A stretch of DNA of 64,000 nucleotides, taken from contig JAWVWS010001018.1 of assembly GCA_033807775.1 (NCBI GenBank), positions 225,440-289,439 of the forward strand, in the 5' to 3' direction. The notes beneath the pieces are model-generated. The model saw nothing but the letters and a program-made list of their open reading frames with translations, made no database searches and was not told the DNA's origin. Position 1 is the first letter of the stretch; each line of letters begins with the position of its first letter. A program made the position numbers and the translations under genes. Shown here piece by piece: positions 22,620 through 33,819 of this stretch. The DNA is from Saussurea involucrata. Taxonomy: Eukaryota > Streptophyta > Magnoliopsida > Asterales > Asteraceae.

Positions 22620-25600
22620 CTAGGTAAACAAGTGAGGATATCTAGTCTTCATATCCTCCTCCGACTCTAACATCACGTTAGCACCTCGATGATGTTTTCA
22701 CTGTACCTTTAACATAACTACTTCCTTGCCATTACGTAACTGTCTAACCGATCTTTCCAAAATTGCTTCCGGTTCTTCTATACAACGGCTCTTTTCATCC
22801 ACCCTCACATCAGTGAGTGGAATCACATCATTCTCTTCGGCTAAACATTTCCGAAGATAGCAAATATGGAAGGTATTATGGATCCCTTCCAATTTCGGTA
22901 GAAGATCCAACTGATATGCTTGCAATCCAACCCTCTTAGTTATGGTGAAAGGCCCTAGAAAACGAGGACTTAATTTTCCACGCTTTCCAAATCTTATCAC
23001 ACCTTTCCATGGGGATACCTTAAGCATTACACGCTCCCCAACTTGGAATTCTTTTGGTCTTCTTTTCGAATCAGCATAGCTCTTTTGTCGATCTTGAGTT
23101 GCTTTCATATGCTTTCGAATTTCTTTCACCTTATCAGCTGTTTGTTGCACAAGTTCCGGACCAGCAAACTGTTTTTCTCCAGCTTCTAACCAACACACCG
23201 GAGTTCTACACTTCCGGCCATATAAGGCCTCGAAAGGTGCTCTTCCAATACTGGAATGGTAACTATTGTTATACGCAAATTCTACTAACGGTAGATGCGT
23301 ATCCCAGTTACCTCCAAAATCTAACACACACGACCTTAGCATATCTTCCAAAGTTTGAATGGTCCTTTTACTTTGCCCGTCAGTTTGTGGATGGTAAGCA
23401 GTGCTTAAATTGACCTCGTACCCAACTCTTCTTGAAGTGACTGCCAAAACCTCGAGGTAAACCGACTATCACGATCAGAAACTATAGACACCAGTATACC
23501 ATGCCTTGACACTACTTCATCAATATACAGTTTCGCCAATTTGTCTATTGGTGACGCTTCTTTCATAGCCAGAAAATGAGCACTCTTAGTCAAACGATCC
23601 ACGATTACCCATATAGTGTCGTTACCCTTTTGCGTTCTCGGTAACTTCGTCACGAAATCCATGGTAATCTTGTCCCATTTCCATTCCGGAATCTCCAAAG
23701 ACTGAAAACTTCCGTAAGGCTTTTGATGTTCCGCTTTTACTAATAAACATGTCCTACACTTCTCTACTATTCGGGCCACATCTACTTTCATAGTTGGCCA
23801 CCAATAATGTAACTTCAAGTCCTTATACATCTTAGTACTCCCAGGATGTATAGAATACTTAGATCTATGGGCGTCTTCGAGAATCAACTCTCGATTTCCT
23901 CCAATCTTTGGTACCCAAACACGGCCTTGAAACAACTTAATTCCACGGCTATCTTCAGTCAGTTGAAGGTGTTGCTTGCTCATCACTTCTTCTTTCAAAT
24001 TTTCTTCCCGTAAGGCTTCCGCTTGTGCCTCCTTTATCCTTTCCATCAAACTTGACGTCACGTCAATTCTAGCGTTAGTCGTTTTCAAGCACCCACTATA
24101 TTCTTTCCTACTTAAAGCATCAGCTACGACATTTGCCTTACCAGGATGGTAATGCAATTCACAATCGTAGTCTTTAAGTAGTTCTAACCAACACCTTTGC
24201 CTCATGTTCAATTCTTTCTGATCAAAGACATGTTGTAAGCTCTTATGATCAGTGAAAAGAGTATACTTTGTTCCATACAGATAATGACGCCACAACTTCA
24301 ATGCAAACACAACCGCTGCTAATTCCAAATCATGGGTAGGGTAATTCTTCTCATGTTCTTTGAGTTGTCTTGATGCATAAGCAATTACCTTGCCGCGTTG
24401 CATCAACACACACCCTAAACCCATATTTGATGCGTCACTATATACCACCAAATCTTCCGTTCCTTCTGGTAATGCAAGAATATGAGCTTCACACAACTTC
24501 TGACGTAAAGTTCTGAAAGCTGACTCTTGCTTTTCAGTCCAAACAAACTTCACGTTCTTTCGAGTCAACACAGTCAAAGCAGAAGCAATCTTTGAGAAGT
24601 CTTTGATAAACCTCCGATAATAACCTGCTAGACCCAAGAAACTTCTTATTTCAGACGCGCTCTTCGGTGTCTCCCAATTTGTCATAGCTTCTATCTTTGC
24701 TGGATCTACTTTGACTCCATCCGAAGTGATTACATGGCCTAGAAATTGTACCTCTTTTAACCAAAATTCACATTTCGAAAACTTTGCATACAACTTCTCC
24801 TTTCTCAACACTTCTAAGACTTCACGAAGATGGCGTTCATGATCTGCTTCAGTCTTTGAATAAACAAGTATGTCATCAATAAATACAATGACAAACTTGT
24901 CCAAAAATGGTCGACATACTCTGTTCATCAGATCCATGAACACAGCGGGAGCATTTGTCAACCCAAATGGCATTACAAGAAATTCATAATGCCCATACCT
25001 TGTTCTAAACGCTGTCTTAGGAATATCTTCATTTCTTACTCGAACTTGATGGTACCCCGACCTCAAATCAATCTTAGAAAAACATCCCGCACCTTGGAGT
25101 TGATCAAACAGATCATCAATCCTTGGAAGCGGATACTTGTTCTTAATCGTCACCTTATTCAGCTCACGATAGTCAATACACATTCTCATGGTGCCATCTT
25201 TCTTTTTGACAAACAAAATCGGAGCTCCCCAAGGTGAAGAACTCGGTCTAACAAAACCTTTATCCAACAACTCCTGAAGTTGAGTCATCATCTCTTTCAT
25301 TTCGGCCGGCGCTAAGCGATACGGTGCACGCGCTATTGGTGCCGATCCAGGGATAAGATCAATACGAAACTCTACATGCCGTTCAGTCGGTAGGCCTGGA
25401 AGATCATCAGGAAATACGTCCGGGAAATCACGTACCACCTTAATATCTTCCACTTGTTTCTTTTTCGATTTTATATCTAAAACATACGCCAGATAGGATG
25501 AACATCCTTTCATTAAACATTTACGCGCTTTTGCAACGGAAATTAGCGGAACTTCCCCTTTTCGCTTTTCCCCAAAGATGAGTACATCATCCTTATCAGC

Positions 25601-27214
25601 CATCGGAATCCGGATTAATTTCTTTGCACAAAGTATCTCTGCTTGGTTGACTGTCAGTCAGTCCTTACCCACAATCACATCGAATCCCCCAATTTCCATC
25701 AACAACAAGTCGATCGGAAATTTCATTTCCCCTACTGAAATAAAACCACCATCTAGTCTTTCACGAACCAAGACTTGACCCCCGTTAGCTACCTCAACTA
25801 CTAAGGCATCTTCCAAGGTAGTGACAGACATAGCTAACTTGTGGTAGAACAACTTGGACACAAACGACAAATTTGCACCACAGTAAAATAAAATGCGCGC
25901 ATGAATTGAATTAATGAGGAATGTACCATAAACGACATCTTTTGACTCTTTCGCCGTCATATGAAATGCCCGGCCTGTTGGTTTAGGAACATCTGGTTTC
26001 TTTCCTTGGTCTCCGCCCTTCTTTAACTTTGGACAATCTCTTCGGATGTGTCCAGGCTGTTTACACTCAAAACAGATCGGTCCTTGAATAGGACAGTTTG
26101 CCGCTATATGCCCAGGCTTTCCGCATTTGAAGCATTCATTCCCGACTATCCGAAACTGACCAAAATGTTTACTTCGACATTTCGAACACCAACTTGGTTC
26201 CCGGCGAGGTTCATAACGAACGTTCTTTCCAAAAGATTTGAAATTTTTAGAAGACTCCGACCGACCTTCCCACTTCCGTTTCTCTCCCACGTGTGTCTTT
26301 TCTTCTTTATCCTTTGCATACACTTCCTCTATAACTTTTGCTTCTTCGACCGTCTCTCTCAACGTTGAAGCTTTTGAACTCCGCACCCTTGACATCATAT
26401 CTGCTGGCAAACCTTTCAAATAAGCTTTAACTTTGTCTTTCTCAGTAGGAGACACATGCCCCACTAAATTCAGCTTCTCCATGAAAGATTCCGTATACTT
26501 CCTAACAGATGAAGTACCTTTCTTTAGATTCCAAAATTCTTCCTCAATTCTATCCATCTCGTTTTCATTACAATATTCTTCCATAATCTTCTTTTTAAAT
26601 GACTCCCAAGTCATGGCAGTCAAGACTGGAGCCGAAATTGTAGTTGTCACCACATTCCACCAAGTCAACGCATTACCTCTTAGCATTTGAGATGCAAATC
26701 TAACCTTTGACTTCTCATCTCATTCACAAGCTCGGAAAGCTTGCTCAATTTCCCTGATCCAGTTCATGCAGGCTACTGGATTATCTGCTCCTTTAAACTC
26801 TGGCGGTTTACAGCTTAGGAACGTTTTATATGAGCAGATTCTTTCAACTCTCCTTTCTGTATCTATCCTAGGGTTACTAACTGGATTTATTACCCTAGTA
26901 TCAGTTCCCGTTCGACGTAGTTCCGTACTTCGATCGTTCAGTACCTTCATAAACATTTCAGCTTGTTTTTCCATCGTTGTATTCATCATTCTTGTCATGT
27001 TGTCCATCATACGGGACTCCATTGTCGATTCCGGCGTTTCTTGGTCAGCAGTACTGGTACCTGTTCTATGTACCTGACTATCTGTGCCTCCCATAGTTGA
27101 TTGCCTCGGCGGACTCTCATGAGTTTCACCTATTTCAGGTCGCTTTTCTCTCGCCCAATCAATCATGGACCTATCCATCGAAGAAATAGGGGACAATGGC
27201 GGCGTATTTACCAT
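22620..27214 (-). pseudogene. Gypsy gag-protease-RT-RNase H-integrase-chromodomain polyprotein, inactivated
   Basis: One frame reads from MVNTPPLSP (ATG at 27214) through gag (two CCHC knuckles, CFKCGKPGHIAANC and CFECKQPGHIRRDC), protease, RT (FIDDILVYSK intact), RNase H, integrase (HHCC finger, two Asp of DDE) and a chromodomain-like end (to the stop at 22620). Defects are: TGA at 26720-26722 in gag, TGA in place of Trp at 25658-25660 after protease, a frameshift near 23430 in integrase, and TGA in place of Trp at 22698-22700 in the chromodomain. Three catalytic-type losses add to this: the protease Asp position reads Tyr (FYCGANLSF), and the third integrase acidic residue reads Lys (GQSKRTIQ). 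It cannot act by itself. Nonsense changes fit G-to-A decay of methylated DNA. Confidence 0.93.
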
Positions 27215-27550
27215 CGTTCTGCTATAACACAAAGAAATAACCATAAGAAATGGTTACACATATCTAGACATACAAAACGTACTTTACCGATCATTAGTCA
27301 CTGTAACAATTTAGAAACAAGTATGCTTGTGTAACATTATATTCATAATAACAGTAGCTAATTGGAATTGTGAACATACTTTACATGAGAATCCTCGTTA
27401 CCATTGTTACAGTACTAATTTCACGTATTTTTGTTGACTCTAAGACTATCCCGTCTTAGAACTTCTACCCATTTCTCACATATCATAACTTAATTCATCT
27501 CAGCTTAAGTCTAGGTATCTCTCTAGCATACCTAGTTCACTTAAACTAAT

Positions 27551-27562
27551 GCTCTGATACCA
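27551..27562 (-). other. Gypsy primer-binding site (tRNA-iMet type)
   Basis: The - strand reads tggtatcagagc three bases inside the 5' LTR remnant. Confidence 0.88.
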
Positions 27563-27565
27563 TAT

Positions 27566-27680
27566 TGTAACACCCTAAAAATCAAGGCTAATTTAAACTT
27601 CAATTGAAACCAGTTATGACAAAATACCATCCAAACTTTTATATAAGAGGAGAATTAACTATGAGGTTTCATAATTACAA
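27566..27680 (-). repeat. Gypsy 5' LTR, 115-bp remnant
   Basis: It matches 20633-20747 with a few substitutions, then stops at 'ataattacaa' where Copia leader sequence begins. Confidence 0.88.
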
Positions 27681-27913
27681 TGTTGAACAGAAAAAGGGTG
27701 CCTTCTGGACTTCAAACAGCAATCTCCACCTTTCAGAATGTAGACCAAGATGTCGTGAAGCTACTGTCCAAAAAGCACGACGATCCGACGGTTCAAACTC
27801 CGAGAATAGGCAAAACGACAGGGATGCGTTTTACAGAAATTATTGGACAAATTTTTTCTTTTCTTTCTCTTACTTTCGATCGGTTTCTTCTATTTCTTCA
27901 AAGCACCGATTCT

Positions 27914-27925
27914 GCTCTGATACCA
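27914..27925 (-). other. Copia primer-binding site (tRNA-iMet type)
   Basis: The - strand reads tggtatcagagc two bases after the 5' LTR end, the classic plant retrotransposon primer site for initiator methionine tRNA. Confidence 0.9.
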
Positions 27926-27927
27926 CG

Positions 27928-28257
27928 TGTAGATCCCAGATTTACAAGTAACAATGTATAAACGAAACGATTAATCTTTATTGAATGATTATAGAGAGGT
28001 TGCAAGTAATGAATGAAAATATCTCTCTCTCTCTCTCTCTCTCTCAACAATTAGGCGCATAAACTAAAAGTAATTAATCTCTAACCCTAATCCTCACACA
28101 AAATAATCCTTAAATACCTAGGGCCTAAGCTTCAAGCCCATGGCCCATTAAGCTAAACTAAGCCCAATTATCATTAAAGGCTTTTACAAATAAATAAATC
28201 AAATTCTATAATTCTTTATATAACTTTCTAATTAATAGGACATTTATGGTCCTAACA
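27928..28257 (-). repeat. Copia 5' LTR (330 bp, complete)
   Basis: On the - strand it starts tgttaggaccataaatgtcc and ends gatctaca. It includes a GA microsatellite at about 28022-28044. It differs at several positions from the 3' copy, so the insertion is not very recent. Confidence 0.9.
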
Positions 28258-29092
28258 GGGATATTGGGTCTAAATTCTTATGCATGGGGATTTAGAACTT
28301 GGTTTACGAATTCATAATGCTTTGGCCAATTGTGGGTCACTAGCGACTATACAATAAAGAATATTGATGTCCTTGAGGTGGAACTCGTCTAGATTGGGTA
28401 TGCAATAAAGTCCCATAAGACCTTGAGGTGTAACTCTATGGGGTAGGCAATAAAGGCATGGAATGGTTTGAGGTTGTGATTTCTTGATGGCATGTGCACT
28501 AAAGTCGGGACATGAGGTGTAACCCAATAACATCGTAGGTGACTCCATTCACATGTTCTCGTCACCTTGATGGAAACGGGTCTCCCCCGTATTTCAAGTG
28601 ATGTCTCTTATGTGTATATGTTCAAGTGTGGAACATCATTTGCAAAGTTGAGATTTGGTAATTGTGCAATCAAAGTGGATCCGGTAACATTTAAAATTAT
28701 GATATTATTATCTCCCTCACAAATGTTAAATTTTATAAGATCTCAGTAGGCTTTTAGCCTAACACTAGTTGTGATGTTTGTTGGTTCACAAGTCCCACTA
28801 GTAGTGGAACTAGGGCGGGTTGAGATACCGGTTGGTGCAATTAGGAGCACTCAAGGAACCAGATTTTTGGACTTTGTGAAGAGGGATATTTTGGAGTATA
28901 GCGACACCCCTATTAATCTAGTTATTGAAGTCTAGATTAAGTAGGTTGTTAATGTATTTCTCATCATTTGATAACATGGAATTATACAAACTTCCCCTTT
29001 TATGGGTTATAATTGTGGCATTTGTAAGTTTTAACTTTACCCATTTTCCGGAATTCCCCTTTTTTTTGTTGCTTAAATTTCAGGGTGTTACA
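28258..29092 (+). repeat. Right part of the old + strand gypsy LTR
   Basis: This begins right after the Copia 5' LTR and ends at gggtgttaca (29092). It contains imperfect repeats built on 'ccttgaggtgtaac...gcaataaag' (about 28370-28530), a style seen in long gypsy LTRs. It ends exactly where a primer-like site starts. Confidence 0.7.
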
Positions 29093-29708
29093 AGTTGGTA
29101 TTAGAACTCTGAACTAGGTATGAATATAAGATGCCTAGACTTAAGCTGAGATAATTAAGTTACGAATTGTGAGATTGGGTAGAACTTCTAAGATAGGATG
29201 GTCTTAGAGTCGACGGAATTACACAAGTTGAGAATTGTGATGGTGGTAACGAGAATTCTTACGTGTAGTATGCTCTTAATTTCAATTAGCTACTGCTATT
29301 ATGAACATATTGTTATGTGAGCATGCTTGACTTACTATTGTTACGATGATTGACGAATGTAGTAGTACGTTTCCATATGTCTAAATTGTTATAGCCTATT
29401 TCTTACCCCCATTCTCGTATGTGTGACAAATTGAGATGGTTAATACCTGAAATAGACCGAGAACCCCATTGGATGGTCATGAAGCGACGACATCTACGAT
29501 TGGTCAACCAAGAAGGACTGCGGCAGTGGTGGCCCCACCTTTAACGAATGTGTTGGGCAAAGGGCCCGAGTATATACCAAGAATCAACATAGCCAAATCC
29601 AATCCAATCATGGCAGAAGTAACACCAGAAACAAGAATGATGGACAATATGATGCGAGCTATGAATATAGCCATGGCCCAACAATCCAATCGTGCGGCCC
29701 TGTGATAC
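29093..29708 (+). pseudogene. Leader and N-terminal gag of the old + strand gypsy
   Basis: Immediately after the LTR end is a decayed primer site (tggtattagaactctg). A leader follows that is clearly homologous, in opposite orientation, to that of the gypsy at 27245-27550 ('cctagacttaagctgagat', 'ttctaagata'). An ATG at 29436 starts MVNT, the same gag start as the other element. It is followed by an in-frame TGA at codon 5, then a frame with ETRMMDNMMRAMN that parallels the other gag (ESRMMDNMTRMMN). Coding homology ends at about 29705, where the sequence abuts a Tat-type element, so the rest is lost. Confidence 0.78.
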
Positions 29709-29769
29709 ACAAGGTTAGCGGGTGGTCGTTGGTTTGACCAACGACCCTCCGATGCTTAAGTCAGTAGTC

Positions 29770-32560
29770 GTCGTAATAAAAAAATTGTAAGAAAAATATT
29801 TAAAAGAAATATTTCTTTAGATGTACCGCATTCCAGCTACGTGGAACGTCTTGATCATCGAGGGTTTGGAGCTTATAAGCACCTATTCCTACGAATTCAG
29901 ATATACGATATGGTCCTTCCCACTTAGTGGACAACTTACTTGTGTTTAGCTCCTTAGTATTTTGGAATACTCGTCGTAAGACGAACTCGCCTTCCTGAAA
30001 GACTTTGGCCTTAACATTTTTGTTGAAGTGTAGCTCGACGACCTATCTTTGTGATGCTATTTTGACTAAGGCAGATTCTCTTAGCTCTTCGAGAGCGTCG
30101 AGATCGTAACTTAAGTCCACCAAATTATGGTCGACTGAGGTATGTCTCGATGTCGGCAGTTGTACTTCGATAGGCAAGACCGCTTCACATCCGTAAACCA
30201 AGGAAAATGGGGTTTGTGCTGTGGATGTTCACGGTGTCGTACGATTAGCCCATAAGACTGATGGGAGTTCTTCGACCCATCTTCCTTTCGCAGCCTTAAG
30301 TCTTTTTTTATTGAATTGATGATGACTTTGTTGCTGGATTCTGCAAGACCATTAGATTGAGGATAACGTGGGGTCGAGGTCGTAAGTTTGATATTATGAT
30401 CTTCACAGAATTGTCGGGTGCGGTCACTTATGAATTGTGATCCATTATCACATACGATTTCGGAGGGAATTCCAAACATGCAGATAATGTTAGTTTGGAT
30501 AAAAGAGACGACTATCCCGAACTTGGGAGAAAGCAGTTGCTTCTATCCATTTAGAAAAATAATTCGTAAGGACTAATAAAAAGGCTTTATGCCCAGGGGC
30601 AGGGGGTAACTTACCGATGATATCCATTCCCCATCTCATGAAGGGTCATGTGATCAATGTCGTATACAAAGGTTCAGAAGGTTGGTGAATCATACTTGAA
30701 TGTCGTTGACATGAGTCGCAACCTTGGACGTACCTGATGGCATCTTGTCGCAAGGTTGGCCAATAGTAACCTTGTCGAGATATTCGATTTGCAAGACTAC
30801 GACCACCTGAGTGATTACCACATTCACCGCTGTGCATTTCTTTCAGAATTTTTTGCACCTGGGCTTGATTGTCAATGCATCTTAGGTTTAGACCTGTTGA
30901 TGATCATCGATAAAGTTTGTCATCGATCATGAGATATTTTGAAGCCTTAAATCGAAGTTTCCGAGCTTCAATCCTGTCTTCGGGCAACTGGTCGTGCATG
31001 AGATAATTCTTGATATCGTACGACCAATTGTTTTCTTCGTCGAGGACATGAAATTCTTCAGAATCCTCGATAGACGAGGTCGCCAGATGGATCATAGGGA
31101 TGGTGTCGAACGATGTCTTACTGAGTGCAGGCCCAAGATTTGCTAACGCGTCGGCTTGAGTATTTTGATCTCTTGGAATTTGCTCGATTGAGAATGGATC
31201 AAACATTTTTGACTTTTCTTTGGCTACTTTGAGATAAGTTGTCCTCTTTGAGTCTTTTTCCGTGAATTCCCCATTCATCTGATTGACGACTAATAGGGAA
31301 TCGCTTCTGACGCGAAGTCCGATTGCCTCCAAGTCATGGGCCATGTTCATTCCTACGACCAGGGCTTCATATTCAACATCGTTGTTTGTGGCTTTGAAGT
31401 CACATCGTATGGAGTACACCATCTTGCCCCCTGTGACGACTTTAAGACGACGCCAAGACCTGTCCCCTGGTGTTAGATGAACCGTTGGCGTGTAGTATCC
31501 AGGTCGTGTCGTTTGTAGTCACCACAATAAGAGTCTCGTCTTGTGTTTCTTTCTCTAGTTCAGGACTGAAATCAGCGACAAAATCTGCTAGGACCTGCGA
31601 TTTGATCGTCGTCCTAGGTTTAAAGTCGATGTCGTAACTACTGAGATATATGCTCCATTTTGCCAATCGGCCTGTTAACTCTGGTTTTCTTAAGACAGAC
31701 TTAAGAGGAAAATTAGTCACGACAGTTATAGGATGAGATTCGAAATAATGTCCTAACTTTTTAGCCGCTGTGACTAGTGATAATAATAATTTCTCCATAG
31801 ACGTGTATCTGGTTTCAGCATCTAATAAAGATTTACTTACGTAATAGATCGGGAGCTGTTGTTAGGACGACACTTACAGAATGAGGACTTACGGCAAGGT
31901 AGAGTTGTAAGACCTCGTTGTCTTTTGGTTTCGATAGTAGGGGTGGAGATGCCATGTATTCTTTTAATTTTTGCAACGGACGTTCGTGATCGTTCGTCCA
32001 ATCGAAGCCCCTGTTCTTTCTTAAGACGTTATTGAATAAATGGCATTTGTCCGATGATCGTGAGATAAACCTGTTCAGTACTGCCACACGACCGGTAAGT
32101 TTCTAGGTGACTTAATGTCGACCAGAGCTTTGATTTGATAGGGATTGTCCTCTATTCCTCGTCGCGTGACTACGTATCTTAAAAATTTCCGGCACTGACG
32201 CCAAAGGAACATTTCATAGGATTTAGCTTCATTTGATATTCCCGGAGGACGTCGAAAGACTTCTTCAGATGATTGATGTGATCAGTCGCTTGTTTCGACT
32301 TGACAAGCATGTCGTCGATATAGACTTCCATCGTGTCGCCAAAATGTTCTTTGAACATCTTATTGACCAATCATTGATATGTCGATCCTGCATTTTTCAA
32401 ACCAAAAGGCATGACCTTATAACAGTAAATACCTTTGTCTGTCATAAAAGCGGTCTTCTCCTGGTCGTCGGCGTGCATTAGGATCTGGTTATATCCTGAA
32501 TAAGCATCCATGAATGTCAATAGTTCATATCCTGCGGTTGCGTCAATGTTGACTTAACAC
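29770..32560 (-). pseudogene. Ty3/gypsy Tat-lineage pol fragment, degenerate
   Basis: On the - strand, from high to low coordinate: partial RT (FMDAYSGYNQI, MPFGLKNAGSTYQ, then YIDDMLVKSKQATDH at ~32300), classical RNase H, a second RNase H (YEALVVGMNMAHDLEA, ~31380), integrase zinc finger (HSGGRSLANRI ... CDSCQRH, ~30750), integrase core (EIVCDNGSQF ... PQSNGLAE, ~30450) and the C-terminal GPYRI-GAYKL-LKKYF block (~29800-29920). The extra RNase H between RT-RH and integrase is typical of the Tat branch. There are many stops and frameshifts, one being TGA after STYQ. Everything upstream of mid-RT is missing, and no LTRs were recognised. Confidence 0.88.
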
Positions 32561-32565
32561 TGATC

Positions 32566-32988
32566 TTGTGTTTTATAAAAATCAAACGTATTTATAAGTC
32601 GTATATGTAACAACAAGGTCTTGTTTGTTTTTTAGAAAAAAACTATTATTAGCGTCTTATGTCTGATTTGTTAAGAGGTAGGTCATTTAGAACGTTTGTT
32701 TTTTCCAAATTTTCAGAGCCAATCATGTCTTATCGTTCTCTTATCTGTTAAGAGGTAATCCAACCTCTTATTTGCCTCTTATTGTTCTCAATGAGTTAAC
32801 CTTAATAGATCATTTTTCTTAATCGATTCACTTGCATTATAATAAAACTCAATTTACTATAATAATGTGGCTTTCATATTTAAATTTATATAATTTAAAT
32901 ATATTATTATCGATTAAACGTATTCGTAATGAATACTTGTTTTATAATTTGGACACAAATTTTGTAATGATTATACATAAACATAAGT

Positions 32989-33034
<46 letters not shown>
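32566..33034. other. AT-rich spacer and (TA)n tract
   Basis: No gene is seen. Repeated 'gttaagaggta' motifs occur at about 32670-32760. A partly inverted counterpart at 33540-33635 ('cttatcaatcagaag', 'aaaacaaacacc') hints at an old DNA element around the foldback. A (TA) run of about 40 bp ends at 33034. Confidence 0.5.
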
Positions 33035-33039
<5 letters not shown>

Positions 33040-33429
33040 GCTCACTATTTTGTAAACTTTTTTCCGTGTAAACTTTGGATTTCATAGGTTTTCTTAATGA
33101 ATTTTTTTCATGACATTGTTTATTTTGATGAAATTGTTTCATATCATTCATTTCTTAATTAAAATGTTTCATATATTTGTGTTTTTATGTAGTTTCATAT
33201 ATTTTTGTTCATTCCTATGAAACTGTTTCATATATTTTCTCAGTTTGATGAAACTTTTTCGTTTTTACATAAAAACACAAATATATGAAACAATTTCATC
33301 AAAAAATGAATGATATGAAACACTTTCATATAAATAAACAATTTTATGAAACAATTTCATCAAGAAAACCTATAAAATCCAAAGCTTACAAAGTTTACAC
33401 ACATTTAGAGGTTTACAATTTATTATCCC
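33035..33429. mobile_element. Foldback element A between TA microsatellites, copy 1
   Basis: The element starts 'agaggctcactattttgtaaac' and ends 'gaggtttacaatttattatccct'. Most of its length is an imperfect inverted repeat built from 'tgaaacaatttcat' and 'atgaatgatatgaaac' motifs, so a single strand could fold on itself. TA tracts flank both sides. A close relative lies at 35823-36123. It has no coding capacity. Confidence 0.8.
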
Positions 33430-33452
33430 TATATATATATATATATATATAT

Positions 33453-33819
33453 TCAACACTATAATATTCTAATGGATCATATACATAATTTAAACAAATT
33501 CAGATATTTATAAGTTTATAAAAACAAACAGTTTTATTGATTCAGATTTCAGACTTCAGCACCCTCTTATCAATCAGAAGTGAAATAAGAGTTCAGACTT
33601 TAACACCTTTTAAAAACAAACACCACCTAAGGGTTGTTTGCTTGCATCGTACTGAGCTTAATGGTCAGGGCGGCTTATTTGTTCGGCCATATAGGAGTGT
33701 TTCTTTAGATAAGCAACACTATGAAAGAAGCGAATATCAAAAGCCAAGTCAGAGTTTGAAGTTGATCGATCACAAAACACCACCTTGTTACGAAAACTCC
33801 ATATTACGTACATAACAGT
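33453..33819. other. Spacer with no recognisable gene
   Basis: AT-rich DNA up to the L1 fragment. The last ~150 bp may be the decayed 3' UTR of that LINE. Nothing else is supported. Confidence 0.5.

Larger units (their letters stand above)
20633..27680 (-). mobile_element. Ty3/gypsy chromovirus-like element nested in Copia, 5' LTR truncated
   Basis: The - strand element has a full 3' LTR (20633-22577), purine tract, pol, protease, gag, primer site and only 115 bp of its 5' LTR (27566-27680). Both LTR pieces start tgtaacaccctaaaaatc on the + strand and are highly similar. Beyond 27680 the sequence switches abruptly to Copia leader DNA. A deletion therefore removed about 1.8 kb of gypsy LTR together with most of the Copia body. 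The long LTR, two gag zinc knuckles and a chromodomain remnant suggest the Tekay/Del lineage. Confidence 0.88.
15801..28257 (-). mobile_element. Copia-type LTR retrotransposon, - strand, disrupted by two nested elements
   Basis: The LTRs read TG...CA on the - strand. The 5' LTR is 27928-28257 (330 bp). The 3' LTR starts at 15801, is interrupted, and ends at 19472. A primer site complementary to initiator-Met tRNA (tggtatcagagc on - strand) lies two bases inside the 5' LTR, and a purine tract (agggggagat) abuts the 3' LTR. Flanking 5-mers are gagat and gggat, a one-mismatch target duplication. Between the LTRs only about 1.16 kb of 3' sequence and 235 bp of leader remain. No Copia gag or pol is visible, because a gypsy element occupies the middle and the Copia body appears deleted. 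The Copia call rests on the primer site, short LTRs and multiple purine tracts. Confidence 0.85.
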
